Source: Planctomycetia bacterium (GTDB lineage Bacteria > Planctomycetota > Planctomycetia > Gemmatales > Gemmataceae). From it: DNA of 50,023 nt. The position numbers and the translations under genes were made by a program. Positions 33,359 through 42,500 of the stretch are shown in pieces; position 1 is the first letter of the stretch; every line of letters begins with the position of its first letter. The DNA lies in NCBI GenBank assembly GCA_005772955.1, contig SXID01000253.1, positions 1-50,023 on the forward strand. Reading direction: 5' to 3'. The notes under the pieces were generated by a model. That model had not been told where the DNA came from and made no database searches. It was given only the letters and a program-made list of their open reading frames with translations.

Positions 33359-34393
33359 ATGCCGCGACCGCTTATCTATCTGCTCGCCACCGCGCTCCCG
33401 TTCGTGTTCGGGTGCGGCGGTCCGAAGGAGCAGTTCACCGTCGTCGTGATCCCCAAAGGGCTGACGCACGAGCACTGGCAGTCGGTGCACCGCGGGGCCG
33501 AGCGTTGTGCCGCGGACCTCGAAGCCGAAGACGGCACCCGCGTGCGGATCATCTTCGACGGCCCGCTTCGTGAACGCGACGCGATGGAGCAAATCCGTAT
33601 CGTGGACCGGCGTGTCGCTACCGGTGCGAGCGGGATCGTACTCGCGCCGCAGCACAGCCGCACGATGACCGCGTGCGTGAAACGCTCCGCCGACGCCGGT
33701 GTGCCGGTGATCATCATCGACTCGGGTATCGACGACCCGGATCACTTCGTGAAGTACGTCGCCACCGACAACTACAACGGCGGTTGCCTCGCGGCGCGGC
33801 ACCTCCTGGGCGAACTGAAAAACAAGGACAATCCGAAGTTGATCCTGTTCCGCTATGCGGTCGGTTCTCAGGCAACGGAGGACCGCGAGAAGGGCTTTCT
33901 GGACACGGTGAAGCAGATGTGCCCGGGCGCGGTGTGGCTCTCAACGGACAAGTACGCTGGGGCGACTCGCGATTCCGCGATGCGCGAAGCCGGCCCGATG
34001 ATCCTCCAGTTCGGCAAAGAAGTCGACGGCATCTTCGCGCCCAACGAATCGTCGGCCTCTGGCACCGCCGATGTGCTGCGCTCGCAGGGCTTGAACAAGA
34101 AGGTGGTGCTGATGGGGTTCGACGCGAGCAAACCGCTCCTGCAATCGATTCAGGAAGGGGACATCGTCGGGAGTATCCTTCAAGACCCCTACCGCATGGG
34201 TTACCTGTCCACGTGGTACTGCGTGCAGCATCTCCGCGGGCGTGACGTGAACAAAGGGCGCACCGACATGAGTGAGAGCACGGGCGAGTACCTCGTCACG
34301 AACAAGAATCTCAGCGACGTGTCCACGCTGAGGTTGTACGACGAGGAAACGCAGAAACGCCGTACCACAGAAGAACTGCGGGGGAAGCGATGA
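33359..34393 (+). CDS. Sugar ABC transporter substrate-binding lipoprotein
   Basis: 344 residues from the ATG at 33359, giving a lipoprotein signal (PLIYLLATALPFVFGCGG, lipid-modified C19). Periplasmic-binding-protein fold of the ribose/galactose cluster: FTVVVIPKGLTHEHWQSVHRGAERCAADL, GIVLAPQHS, VPVIIIDSGIDD, YVATDNYNGGCLAARHLL, DGIFAPNESSASGTADVLR, VVLMGFDASKPLLQSIQEGDIVGSILQDPYRMGY. It captures a small molecule, probably a sugar, for the ATPase and permease encoded next. The ligand cannot be inferred. A 127-base gap containing a palindromic repeat separates it from the ATPase gene. Confidence 0.9.
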   Translation: MPRPLIYLLATALPFVFGCGGPKEQFTVVVIPKGLTHEHWQSVHRGAERCAADLEAEDGTRVRIIFDGPLRERDAMEQIRIVDRRVATGASGIVLAPQHSRTMTACVKRSADAGVPVIIIDSGIDDPDHFVKYVATDNYNGGCLAARHLLGELKNKDNPKLILFRYAVGSQATEDREKGFLDTVKQMCPGAVWLSTDKYAGATRDSAMREAGPMILQFGKEVDGIFAPNESSASGTADVLRSQGLNKKVVLMGFDASKPLLQSIQEGDIVGSILQDPYRMGYLSTWYCVQHLRGRDVNKGRTDMSESTGEYLVTNKNLSDVSTLRLYDEETQKRRTTEELRGKR

Positions 34394-34398
34394 AAGAA

Positions 34399-34512
34399 CC
34401 TCTCCCCCCAACCCACTCCCCTAAGAAGGGAGGGGGAGCAGAACCAGAGCCAGAGGACGCCGCGTCTCCTGCTGAAAGCCCCTCGCTTCTTAGGGTTGGG
34501 GTTGGGGAGGAG
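34399..34512. repeat. Imperfect palindromic repeat inside the ABC operon
   Basis: The arm at 34399-34428 (ending cccctaagaag) and the arm at 34486-34512 (cttcttagggttggggttgg...) are imperfect reverse complements; a local hairpin ctcccct/agggag nests in the left arm. The right arm runs into ggaggag, which is the ribosome-binding site of the ATPase gene, so folding could mask that site. Confidence 0.6.
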
Positions 34513-34520
34513 AACTCCAC

Positions 34521-36008
34521 ATGACCGCACGCCTTCGGATGACCGGTATTCGCAAGAGCTACGGCTCAACGGCCGCGCTACGCGGTGTCGATCTCGAACT
34601 GCAGTCGGGCGAAGTTCACGCGATTGTAGGCGAGAACGGCGCGGGTAAGTCCACGCTCATGAAGGTGCTTTCGGGCGCGGAACAACCCGATTCCGGCGCG
34701 ATCGAACTTGATGGCGCAGCGTACGACCCGACAGGGCCGCAAGCGGCACGCGAACGCGGCGTCGCGATGATTTACCAGGAACTCGCGATCTGTCCTGACC
34801 TCAGCGTTGAAGCGAACGTCACGCTTGGCCAGGAACGCAGCGGCTACGGGTTCCTCGCGGCGGATGCCAACCGCACGCGCGTTGTGGCCGCGCTCGCGCA
34901 ACTCGGTCACCCGGAGATCCAACCCGACGCGCCGGTCGCGTCGCTCTCCTCGGCCGGGCGCCAGGTGGTCGAGATCGCCCGCGCGCTGCTCTCCGACGTG
35001 AAGGTACTCGTTCTCGACGAACCGACCAGCGCCCTCACACAGGAGGACGCGAAGCGCCTCTTCGTGCTGGTGAAGTCGCTCAAGGGAAGAGGTGTGACGG
35101 TTGTTTACATCAGCCACTTTCTCGAAGAGATCGACGCCGTTGCAGACCGGTTCACGGTGCTTCGCGATGGCCTGGCGGTCGGCAGCGGGAAAGTGGGCGA
35201 AGTGACCCGCGAGCGGATCGTTGAGTTGATGGTCGGGCGCACGGTGAACGAGCAGTACCCGCGAACACCGCACGCGATCGGACCCCCGGTACTCGAGTTA
35301 CGCGACGTGTGCGGCGAGCAGTCACCGAACGGCGTGTCACTCTCGCTGCGTCGCGGTCAGATTTTGGGAATCGCGGGTATCGTCGGGTCAGGGCGCACGG
35401 AATTGCTTCGCGCGGTCTACGGTCTTGATCCGGTTCGCTCCGGTACGGTAAAGGTCGGCGTGTACACCAGCGATCGCGCCACCCCCGCAGACCGCATCGC
35501 GCAAGGCGTGGGGATGGTGAGCGAAGACCGCAAGTCGGAGGGCTTGGCGATCGAACTCCCCATCGCGGAGAACATCGCGCTCAGTCGACTCGACGAAGGC
35601 GCGACGTTCGGGTTTCTGTCGCGTTCGCGGTTGCGTTCGGCCGTGAGTGATGTCCTCACGCGATTCGGCGTGAAGTTCCGCGATGCGGACCAGGCAGTCG
35701 GCGAACTGAGCGGCGGGAACCAACAGAAGGTCGCGATCGCAAGGCTCTTCCATCAGCGCGCCGACGTTCTGCTCCTCGACGAACCGACAAAAGGGGTGGA
35801 CGTGGGCAGCAAGGCCGACATCTACCGGCAGATCGGTGGAGCTGCCGCGAGCGGTAAAGCGGTGCTGGTGGTGAGCAGTTACCTGCCAGAGTTGTTCGGC
35901 GTCTGTGACACGCTTGCGGTGATGTGTCGCGGGAAGCTCTCGGCAGTGCGGCCGGTGAGCGAATGGACCCCGGAACAGGTGATCGCGGTGGCGACCGGTA
36001 GCGCGTAA
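34521..36008 (+). CDS. Sugar ABC transporter ATP-binding protein (RbsA-type double ATPase)
   Basis: 495 residues, two fused ATPase domains. N-half: Walker A GENGAGKST (37-45), signature SSAGRQVVEIARAL, Walker B VLVLDEPTSAL, H-loop VVYISHF. C-half: degenerate Walker A GIVGSGRTELLRAVYG, segment EDRKSEGLAIELPIAENIALS typical of CUT2 importers, signature LSGGNQQKVAIARLF, Walker B VLLLDEPTKGVDVGSK. This duplicated arrangement defines ribose/xylose/galactose-type importers. Ribosome-binding site ggaggag precedes the ATG by 7 bases. Energises the permease at 36027; 18 bases separate the two genes. Confidence 0.95.
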   Translation: MTARLRMTGIRKSYGSTAALRGVDLELQSGEVHAIVGENGAGKSTLMKVLSGAEQPDSGAIELDGAAYDPTGPQAARERGVAMIYQELAICPDLSVEANVTLGQERSGYGFLAADANRTRVVAALAQLGHPEIQPDAPVASLSSAGRQVVEIARALLSDVKVLVLDEPTSALTQEDAKRLFVLVKSLKGRGVTVVYISHFLEEIDAVADRFTVLRDGLAVGSGKVGEVTRERIVELMVGRTVNEQYPRTPHAIGPPVLELRDVCGEQSPNGVSLSLRRGQILGIAGIVGSGRTELLRAVYGLDPVRSGTVKVGVYTSDRATPADRIAQGVGMVSEDRKSEGLAIELPIAENIALSRLDEGATFGFLSRSRLRSAVSDVLTRFGVKFRDADQAVGELSGGNQQKVAIARLFHQRADVLLLDEPTKGVDVGSKADIYRQIGGAAASGKAVLVVSSYLPELFGVCDTLAVMCRGKLSAVRPVSEWTPEQVIAVATGSA

Positions 36009-36026
36009 CACAACGATTGGTTCGCA

Positions 36027-37034
36027 ATGTCAACTTCTTCACCTGCTCCTGCTGCAAAGTCGTTCAGCCTCCCGGCCGGCCCGTGGGTCGGGTTCGTCGC
36101 GGTACTCGCGCTGTTCACGTCGCTCATCGCGATCAAAGGCGGTCTCGACACGTTCCTGAGCCTCGGCAACCTTCGCGTGCTGTTGCACGAAGGAACCGTG
36201 CCCGCGATCGTCGCGCTCGGGATGCTACTCGTCCTCATCAGCGGCGGCATTGACCTGTCGGTCGGTGCGACAGTCGCGTTGGTTTCGGTGGTGACGATGC
36301 GAGTCTACACCGCGATGTACACCGCGTCCGGGCCTTCCCCCGCGAACAGCCTTATCGCGGTCGCGGCTGGCGTGAGCATCGGCGGCGTGTGCGGCCTCCT
36401 GAACGGCTTGCTCGTTACGAAACTGCAACTCCCGCCGTTGGTCGCGACGCTCGGCATGTTCGGCGTCGCGCGAGGCGTTGCAACGTGGCTCGCGGGGCGA
36501 ACCGTGCTTCCGTTCCAGGAGGGCGGAACCCCGGAGTGGGTGAACACGGTCGCGTCTACCCAAACCGAGTTTACAAACCCCGGCCTGTGGTCGCTCGTGT
36601 TGCTCGCCGTACTGACGGCGGTGTTGCTGCGCCTGACGGTGTTCGGGCGGCATCTGTACGCGGTCGGGTCGAATGAGGCGACCGCGAGGCTCTGTGGCGT
36701 AAACGTGACGCGCACGAAGATGCTGGTCTACACGCTCGCGGGGCTGTTAACCGGTTGGGCAGGTGTGATCCTCTTCGCGCATAGCAACAGCGGCAACCCG
36801 ACGCTTGGCGAGCAACTGGAACTGGACGTGATTACCGCCGTGGTGATCGGCGGTGCGAGTCTGTCGGGCGGGAAGGGGACTGTCGTTGGCGCGATGCTCG
36901 GCGTGCTGATTCTGATCCTTATCAAGAACGGCGTGAGTCTCTTCAATGTCCCGGTCGAGATGCAGTACATCCTCATCGGCGCGCTGCTCATCGCGAACGT
37001 GAGCCTGAACCGCTGGCGACAGGGCAAGCGATAG
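36027..37034 (+). CDS. Sugar ABC transporter permease (RbsC-type)
   Basis: 335 residues with about nine to ten hydrophobic segments. Family hallmarks: LGMLLVLISGGIDLSVGATVALVSV near residue 75, the NGLLVTKLQLPPLVATLGMFGVARG stretch containing the ATPase-contacting loop, RHLYAVGSNEATARLCGVNVTRTKMLVYTLAGLL, and GASLSGGKGTVVGAMLGVLIL. Forms the inner-membrane channel of the importer with the ATPase at 34521 and the lipoprotein at 33359. Only 8 bases separate its stop from the stop of the opposing kinase gene, so there is no room for an ordinary terminator. Confidence 0.93.
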   Translation: MSTSSPAPAAKSFSLPAGPWVGFVAVLALFTSLIAIKGGLDTFLSLGNLRVLLHEGTVPAIVALGMLLVLISGGIDLSVGATVALVSVVTMRVYTAMYTASGPSPANSLIAVAAGVSIGGVCGLLNGLLVTKLQLPPLVATLGMFGVARGVATWLAGRTVLPFQEGGTPEWVNTVASTQTEFTNPGLWSLVLLAVLTAVLLRLTVFGRHLYAVGSNEATARLCGVNVTRTKMLVYTLAGLLTGWAGVILFAHSNSGNPTLGEQLELDVITAVVIGGASLSGGKGTVVGAMLGVLILILIKNGVSLFNVPVEMQYILIGALLIANVSLNRWRQGKR

Positions 37035-37042
37035 CGTGCGCA

Positions 37043-39433
37043 TTATGGCACCGGCAACACGACGCGGAACCCCGTGTACGGGCTAGCGACGTTCGCGAAC
37101 TGCGTCTGCGGTTGCGCCTTCCGTTCCACCTCGATCATCCTGTACGTCAACGGGCGGTCGAGGGTGTAGTTTCGGCCGCGCAGGATAACCTTGTCCTTTT
37201 CGGCGAGTGGATCCGTACCGAGGATCTTCTCTTCGCCCTTCTGAGTGAAGTTGCGCGTCCACTCGCGGCCGTTGCCGGCCATGTCGACCAACCCGAAGTA
37301 GTTCACATCGGCTTCGTTCGCGGCGCGTTTCACCGGTCCCGGTGCGTCCTTCTCGACCCACGCGCGACCCGGTGGCAGCGTTGGTCCCAGTCCTGCCTGA
37401 CCTTCCATGACGAAAAGCCCCGAGGCGATATCCCACTGGATTGTCGTCGGCAGGTCGCCACCGAATTCCTTGGCCGCGAACGTTCGCGCGTCGAGTGCGG
37501 TCACGCTCACTGCAGGGAGACCGTCGCGAACCTTGCCACCCGAATACACGTCGTTAGTCATCTTCGTTTCCGAGATGTAGTACGGGTCGCCGAGTTGGCC
37601 CGTTTGCCCGGCGATAAGCCGGAAGCGAACCGTCTCGCCGTGTCTCTTCACGAACACCCAGTCCGGCAACTTCTTGCCAATGAGTGACACAACCTTCGCG
37701 TTCTCGTCCGGCGTGGTGCCGGTGGGGAATACCCACTTAGGTTCGGGCTTCGCTGGAACCTCACGCGGGATGCCACCGACCACAGCGCTGGCGGAGGCGA
37801 GAATCATCTCGCTGGTCGCGGGGACCACTGGCCTCGGGGGGGGGATTGGGTCAGGTGGTGTGGTCTTCGGGTCAGTCGGTTTGGGGTCCACCTTCGCGAC
37901 GCTGCCGGGTTCGGTTGGCGTGGTTTTCGTTCCGCTGATTGCGAGGAGCCAGACGCCAAGAACGACGACCGCGGCCAGCGCGAGCGATCCGCCCGCGATC
38001 AGCGGCCACGCGCGATGCGTCCGCTCCGGGAGCGATTCCTCTTCCGCGGACGGCTCCTCTTCGAGGACCGGTTCCAGTTTCGGTTTCGATCGCAGCGAGT
38101 CGATGACGAGTGTTCCCCCGCTCTCGCCGGTGTCAACCACGCCGACGGAACCGAACACCGGGGTGGGGCGATCCGGGAGCCGCCGCCCGCCGCCCGCGAA
38201 CGGGAGCCTGAGCGCCTCGGCGAGATGCGCGGCGAAGTCGGTACAGGTTGCGTGGCGTTCGTGTGGCTTCGCGGCCAGCGCCTTGCGTAGCACCACTCGC
38301 TCGGCATCGGTTATCGTGTCGGCGAACTCGTAGCTCCCTTCCTGGTGGGCGATCATCAATTCGACTAGTGGGCGGGAGCTCAGTGGCGAACGACCTTGTC
38401 GCAGTTCGACGTAGGCGAACGCGAGGCTGTAGAGGTCGCTCGCCGCGCCGCCTTCGCCGCCCCAGATTTCCGGGGCCATGTAAGCCGGCGTCCCCGCGAG
38501 GCTCATCGACTCGACGATCTGCGTCTGAGCACGCGCCAGGCCGAAATCCGCGACCTTCGCGTGACCGTGCAGAATGAGGATGTTGTCCGGCTTCACGTCG
38601 CGGTGTGTGATCTTCTGTTCGTGGAGGAAGTCCAGCCCTTCTGCCGCTTCAGCGATGTACTGGAACAACTCGTCCGGTGGGACACCCGGTCGCCCCTGGG
38701 CGAGGCACTGCTTCAGTCGCCCGCGGAGAGTGCCCTCGGCCAGTTCCATCACGATGTGGAGCCGGTTATTCGTCACCCAGAAGTCTTCAGTCGCGAGTAG
38801 GTACGGGTGGCGCAGGTTCTTGATCAGTTCGAGGGACTTCAGTTCGCGCTGCCCGGCTTCGCGGTCGGCCGCTTGCAACAGAATCTTGATGGCCTTCTCG
38901 ATGCCGCTGGGCTGCTTGCGCGCGAGCCACACCTCGCCGTACATCCCGCGGCCAAGTTCGCGGACCAGTTCGTACTGCTGATCGACTGCGACCACGCTCT
39001 CGGCCATCGGTTCCCAGCGTGGACTACTGCTGGACGTGACGGTCTGCGACATACGGGCCGAGTTCAGGTCGGTCTGGATCGCGTCGAACTGCGACGGGAA
39101 CCGCTCGCGGTAGCTGGACACATCGACCATTTCGCTGGCACGAATCCGGCACTGGTGCTCTGCAAGAATGATCTCGGGCGGAACTTTGTCCGTCGGTCCG
39201 AGTTCTGGGTAGCGCGTGAGGTAGTCCTCGACCGTCGGCCTCTCGCCCTTGGCCCACCGGTGCTTCAAGTCGTGCGTGACGAGTTCCGTGAGTAGGAGCA
39301 GGCGTGCGTCGCCAACAAACCCCGTGAGGAACGGTTCCCAGTCGGTCACTGCGCCGCCGGAGAGCGCACGGTTGAACTGCTCGACGCGTATCGTGAGCAG
39401 GTTTCCCTCGTCGGTACCAAGCGTGTCGTCCAT
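37043..39433 (-). CDS. Membrane Ser/Thr protein kinase with extracytoplasmic FGE-sulfatase-like domain
   Basis: 796 residues. Residues 1-150 are a helical N-terminal region seen in planctomycete kinases (DYLTRYPELG, YRERFPSQFDAI). The kinase domain is at about 154-410: P-loop GRGMYGEVWLARK (161-), K183 in AIKIL, catalytic HRDVKPDN (D279), DFGLARA (D296), APE in YMAPEIWGG; all residues needed for activity are present. A single membrane helix lies at 476-500, then a proline/threonine-rich linker, then a C-terminal domain from about 600 (DPYYISETKMTNDVY, TALDARTFAAKEFG, NYFGLVDMAGNGREWTRNF, VILRGRNYT, TGFRVVLPVP) matching the formylglycine-generating-enzyme fold. No cysteine occurs in this domain, so it probably senses rather than catalyses. 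Divergent from the caspase gene. Confidence 0.92.
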   Translation of the reverse strand: MDDTLGTDEGNLLTIRVEQFNRALSGGAVTDWEPFLTGFVGDARLLLLTELVTHDLKHRWAKGERPTVEDYLTRYPELGPTDKVPPEIILAEHQCRIRASEMVDVSSYRERFPSQFDAIQTDLNSARMSQTVTSSSSPRWEPMAESVVAVDQQYELVRELGRGMYGEVWLARKQPSGIEKAIKILLQAADREAGQRELKSLELIKNLRHPYLLATEDFWVTNNRLHIVMELAEGTLRGRLKQCLAQGRPGVPPDELFQYIAEAAEGLDFLHEQKITHRDVKPDNILILHGHAKVADFGLARAQTQIVESMSLAGTPAYMAPEIWGGEGGAASDLYSLAFAYVELRQGRSPLSSRPLVELMIAHQEGSYEFADTITDAERVVLRKALAAKPHERHATCTDFAAHLAEALRLPFAGGGRRLPDRPTPVFGSVGVVDTGESGGTLVIDSLRSKPKLEPVLEEEPSAEEESLPERTHRAWPLIAGGSLALAAVVVLGVWLLAISGTKTTPTEPGSVAKVDPKPTDPKTTPPDPIPPPRPVVPATSEMILASASAVVGGIPREVPAKPEPKWVFPTGTTPDENAKVVSLIGKKLPDWVFVKRHGETVRFRLIAGQTGQLGDPYYISETKMTNDVYSGGKVRDGLPAVSVTALDARTFAAKEFGGDLPTTIQWDIASGLFVMEGQAGLGPTLPPGRAWVEKDAPGPVKRAANEADVNYFGLVDMAGNGREWTRNFTQKGEEKILGTDPLAEKDKVILRGRNYTLDRPLTYRMIEVERKAQPQTQFANVASPYTGFRVVLPVP

Positions 39434-39550
39434 CGGCCTCGTTCCGGGCGTCGTGAGGATAAGATAATTGTACTTGAAATCTGTGGCCTTCGCTCGCGTA
39501 TGCTATTTACATCGACCGCGTTTCGCCCAACAAACAACCGACGGCGATTT

Positions 39551-42500
39551 ATGAACGCGAACTCGCTGCTCCTGGCCCTCGCTGTACTCGCGAGTTTCGT
39601 GCCCTCTGTCGAGGCGCAACAACTCGACCGCCGTTCGCGCGATGAGCCGGAAATCGTCGTCGAAGCTGGCGGGCGGGTCGGGACGTGCGACGCGCTGTTG
39701 TTTACTCCCGACGGGAAGTACCTGCTCGCGGGCGGCGACGACAAAGTGGTTCGCGTTTGGGCGCACTCCGCGACCGGTCTCGAAACGGATCGCGCGAAAG
39801 TGCAAACGCTCCGGTGGCGCGCGTGGCGCGAACAACGAGGCGGGATCAAGGCCGTTGCCGTCACCGCGGACGGTTCGCGCGTCGCGGTCGGCGGCTACGG
39901 CATGAAGCCGAGTACGGTCGCGCTTCTCGACCGCGTGACCGGCGACACGATCGCGCTGACCTGGCCCGCCGTGCGCGAAGGCGATGCCACGTTCGGCACC
40001 GTGCGGGCGGTTGCGTTCCGGTCGGACGGCCATATCGGGTTCGGCACCGCCGACGGGAGCCTGTGGGTATGGGATCCGACCCCATTAAAAGCGCCTGATA
40101 AGGACGGACGCACCGCCGCGCCGCCGCGACGCGTCGGCAAGCACGACGTGCCGAAGCAGTCGGTCGGAGACGCCGGGTTCAACTTTCCGCGGCTCGTGTA
40201 CTTCCCCGATAAGAGCAAACTCGTTTCAGTCGCACAGAGCGGTCAGGTGTACGAGTGCGACCTCGCGAACACCATAGCCGACACCCCCAAGCAGGCGCCG
40301 CAGGGGAAGCCGTTGTTTGAAGCGGACCCGGACCAGCGGAACCACGCGCGTGTCTACCGGGCGGAACTCATCGACAACGGGAACTGGCTTCTGATCGCGT
40401 GCGCGGACAAGAAAGTACTGTTGCGCAGCGCGGACGGCGCGAAGACGATTCGTTTCGACCTCGATGACGACAACCAGTTCCCTCGAAGTGTCGCGTGGCA
40501 CCCAAAGACGCGACAACTCGCGGTCGGCGTCGGAACCGTCCTCAAGACCGGTGCGAAGCCGCGGTTCTATTCCGAGGGGAACGATCAAATCTGGCTCTAC
40601 GACGATCCCATCAAGAACCCGAAGCAGGAGCCGAAGCGGATTCCGCACACGGGTCCGGCGGAGGCGCTCGCGTTCCACCCCACCGAACCGCACCTCGCGA
40701 TAGCGGGCGGCGACGCCGACGAAGTGACGCTGATCAACCTCGCGAATCTTGAGAAGCCGTTGACGGTGGTTCGCGGGGCCGGGCGCCGCCCGTGGTCTGT
40801 GAACCTCTCGGCGAACGGCAAGATGGTTGGCGTGCAAACCGAACACGACGCGAAGTCCATCGACCCGAACGCGCGCGGTGCGGGCGCGTGGACTCGCTTC
40901 GATCTGTCTCGCCTCAAAGCGACACTCGACGAGGGCCAGGCCTGGGTGAACCCCGTTCCGGCGGCGGACGGGTGGACCATCGTGCCGGACGAGCAGAGCC
41001 AGTTCGTGTGGTACGCGGAGCGATTGCGCGACGGGAAGAGAGAGCAATATCAGCTCAAACTCGACCGCGTTCGCGACCAGGCGCCGACGTGTTACACCTT
41101 CCTCCCCGCCGCCGGCGCGGTCCCAACACGCGTTATCGTCGGCCACTACTACGGCTGCACGCTGTTTGAACTTGTGCCGGAACGTGCCACTAAGGACAAC
41201 ACGCTCGCGGGCACGAAGGTGTTCACCGGACACGCGGGAGAGGTCACGTCTGTCGTAGCGGCGAAGGATCAAACGTGGTTCGTCACCGGCGGTAAGGATC
41301 AGACCGTCGCGGCGTGGTCGCTGAAGGACTGGAAGAGCGAACCGGGCCTAGGTGCAAAGTTCATCGAGAAGGACGGCGCAAGTGTGGCCGCCGTTGATAC
41401 CGGTTCGCCGGGATGGGAAGCGGGGCTACGCGCCGGCGACGTTCTCGACCTGCTCGCGGTCGAGGGGAAACTCGTGTTCGATCGGCGCAAAGGCGCGTCG
41501 GTCGGAACGCTGGCGGACGCGCTCGGTGCGCTGAAGTCACCGCGCCCGGGCATTGAACTCTTCCTCGGGATCGCGGCCCGCGAGAAGGCTACACGGCGCG
41601 ACACACTCACCACAGTGCGCCAACGTCCGCTGTGGAAGTGGTTCCCCGCGTTCGACAACCAGAACCGCATGAACGACTGGGTCGTGTGGATGTGGCACGG
41701 TTCGTACTATCACACGAAGACCACAAACGGCGACCGGCTCGCTGGCTGGCACGTCAACAGCCCCGATCCCGGCGGGCGCCCGGAGTTCTACCAACTTCAG
41801 CAGTTCGAGAAGCAGTTCCACATGCCGGACGTTCTCGAAAAGATCACCGATACACGCGACGCGGGTGAGGCGCTCGTCGCGGCCCGTGGCGAGACACCGA
41901 CGCTTGTGCCGTTTACGAAGTACGAACCGGCCCCGGTCCGGGTCGCGTTGCAACAACTCAGCGTGCAGAAAGAGGGCCTCCCGCTCACCATCACGATGCG
42001 CGCACGCGGGACGAACCCTGACTTGCTTCCGGAACGCGTTGAACTGTGGGTGAACGATCACCTCGTGGAGTCGTGGCCGCCGACGGGGAAGACGCTTGAT
42101 TCGACGAAGCCATTCGACGTGCCGTACACGATCCCCGCGGACAAGTTTTGGGCGGGCGAGAACCAGATCGCGGTCCTCGCGTTCAACGCTGCCGGCGGTC
42201 GGGCGGAAGAGTTTCACCTCGTGAAGAACCCGCGTCAGCCCGGCGACGCGAACCTGCTTGCGGTGCTCACCGGCATTAACGACTACTCCGACACGCGGAA
42301 GAATCTGCTCGGCGCGCGGAAGTTCGGCGACCTCAAGAGCGCGCACAACGACGCGACCGCACTTGGGAAAGAACTCGGCAAGTATGCCGGACCGAGACTG
42401 CTGTTCAAGGACGCGAAGATCGACCTCCAACTCGACCCCGTCCGCACCAAACTCACCGACACCCTCGCGCTGCTCGCGACGCGCGCGAAACCGGACGACA

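Noticed and set aside
40226-42430. Two long minus-strand frames across the caspase gene
   Set aside because: Both are antisense shadows; the plus-strand protein has WD40, PDZ and caspase motifs.
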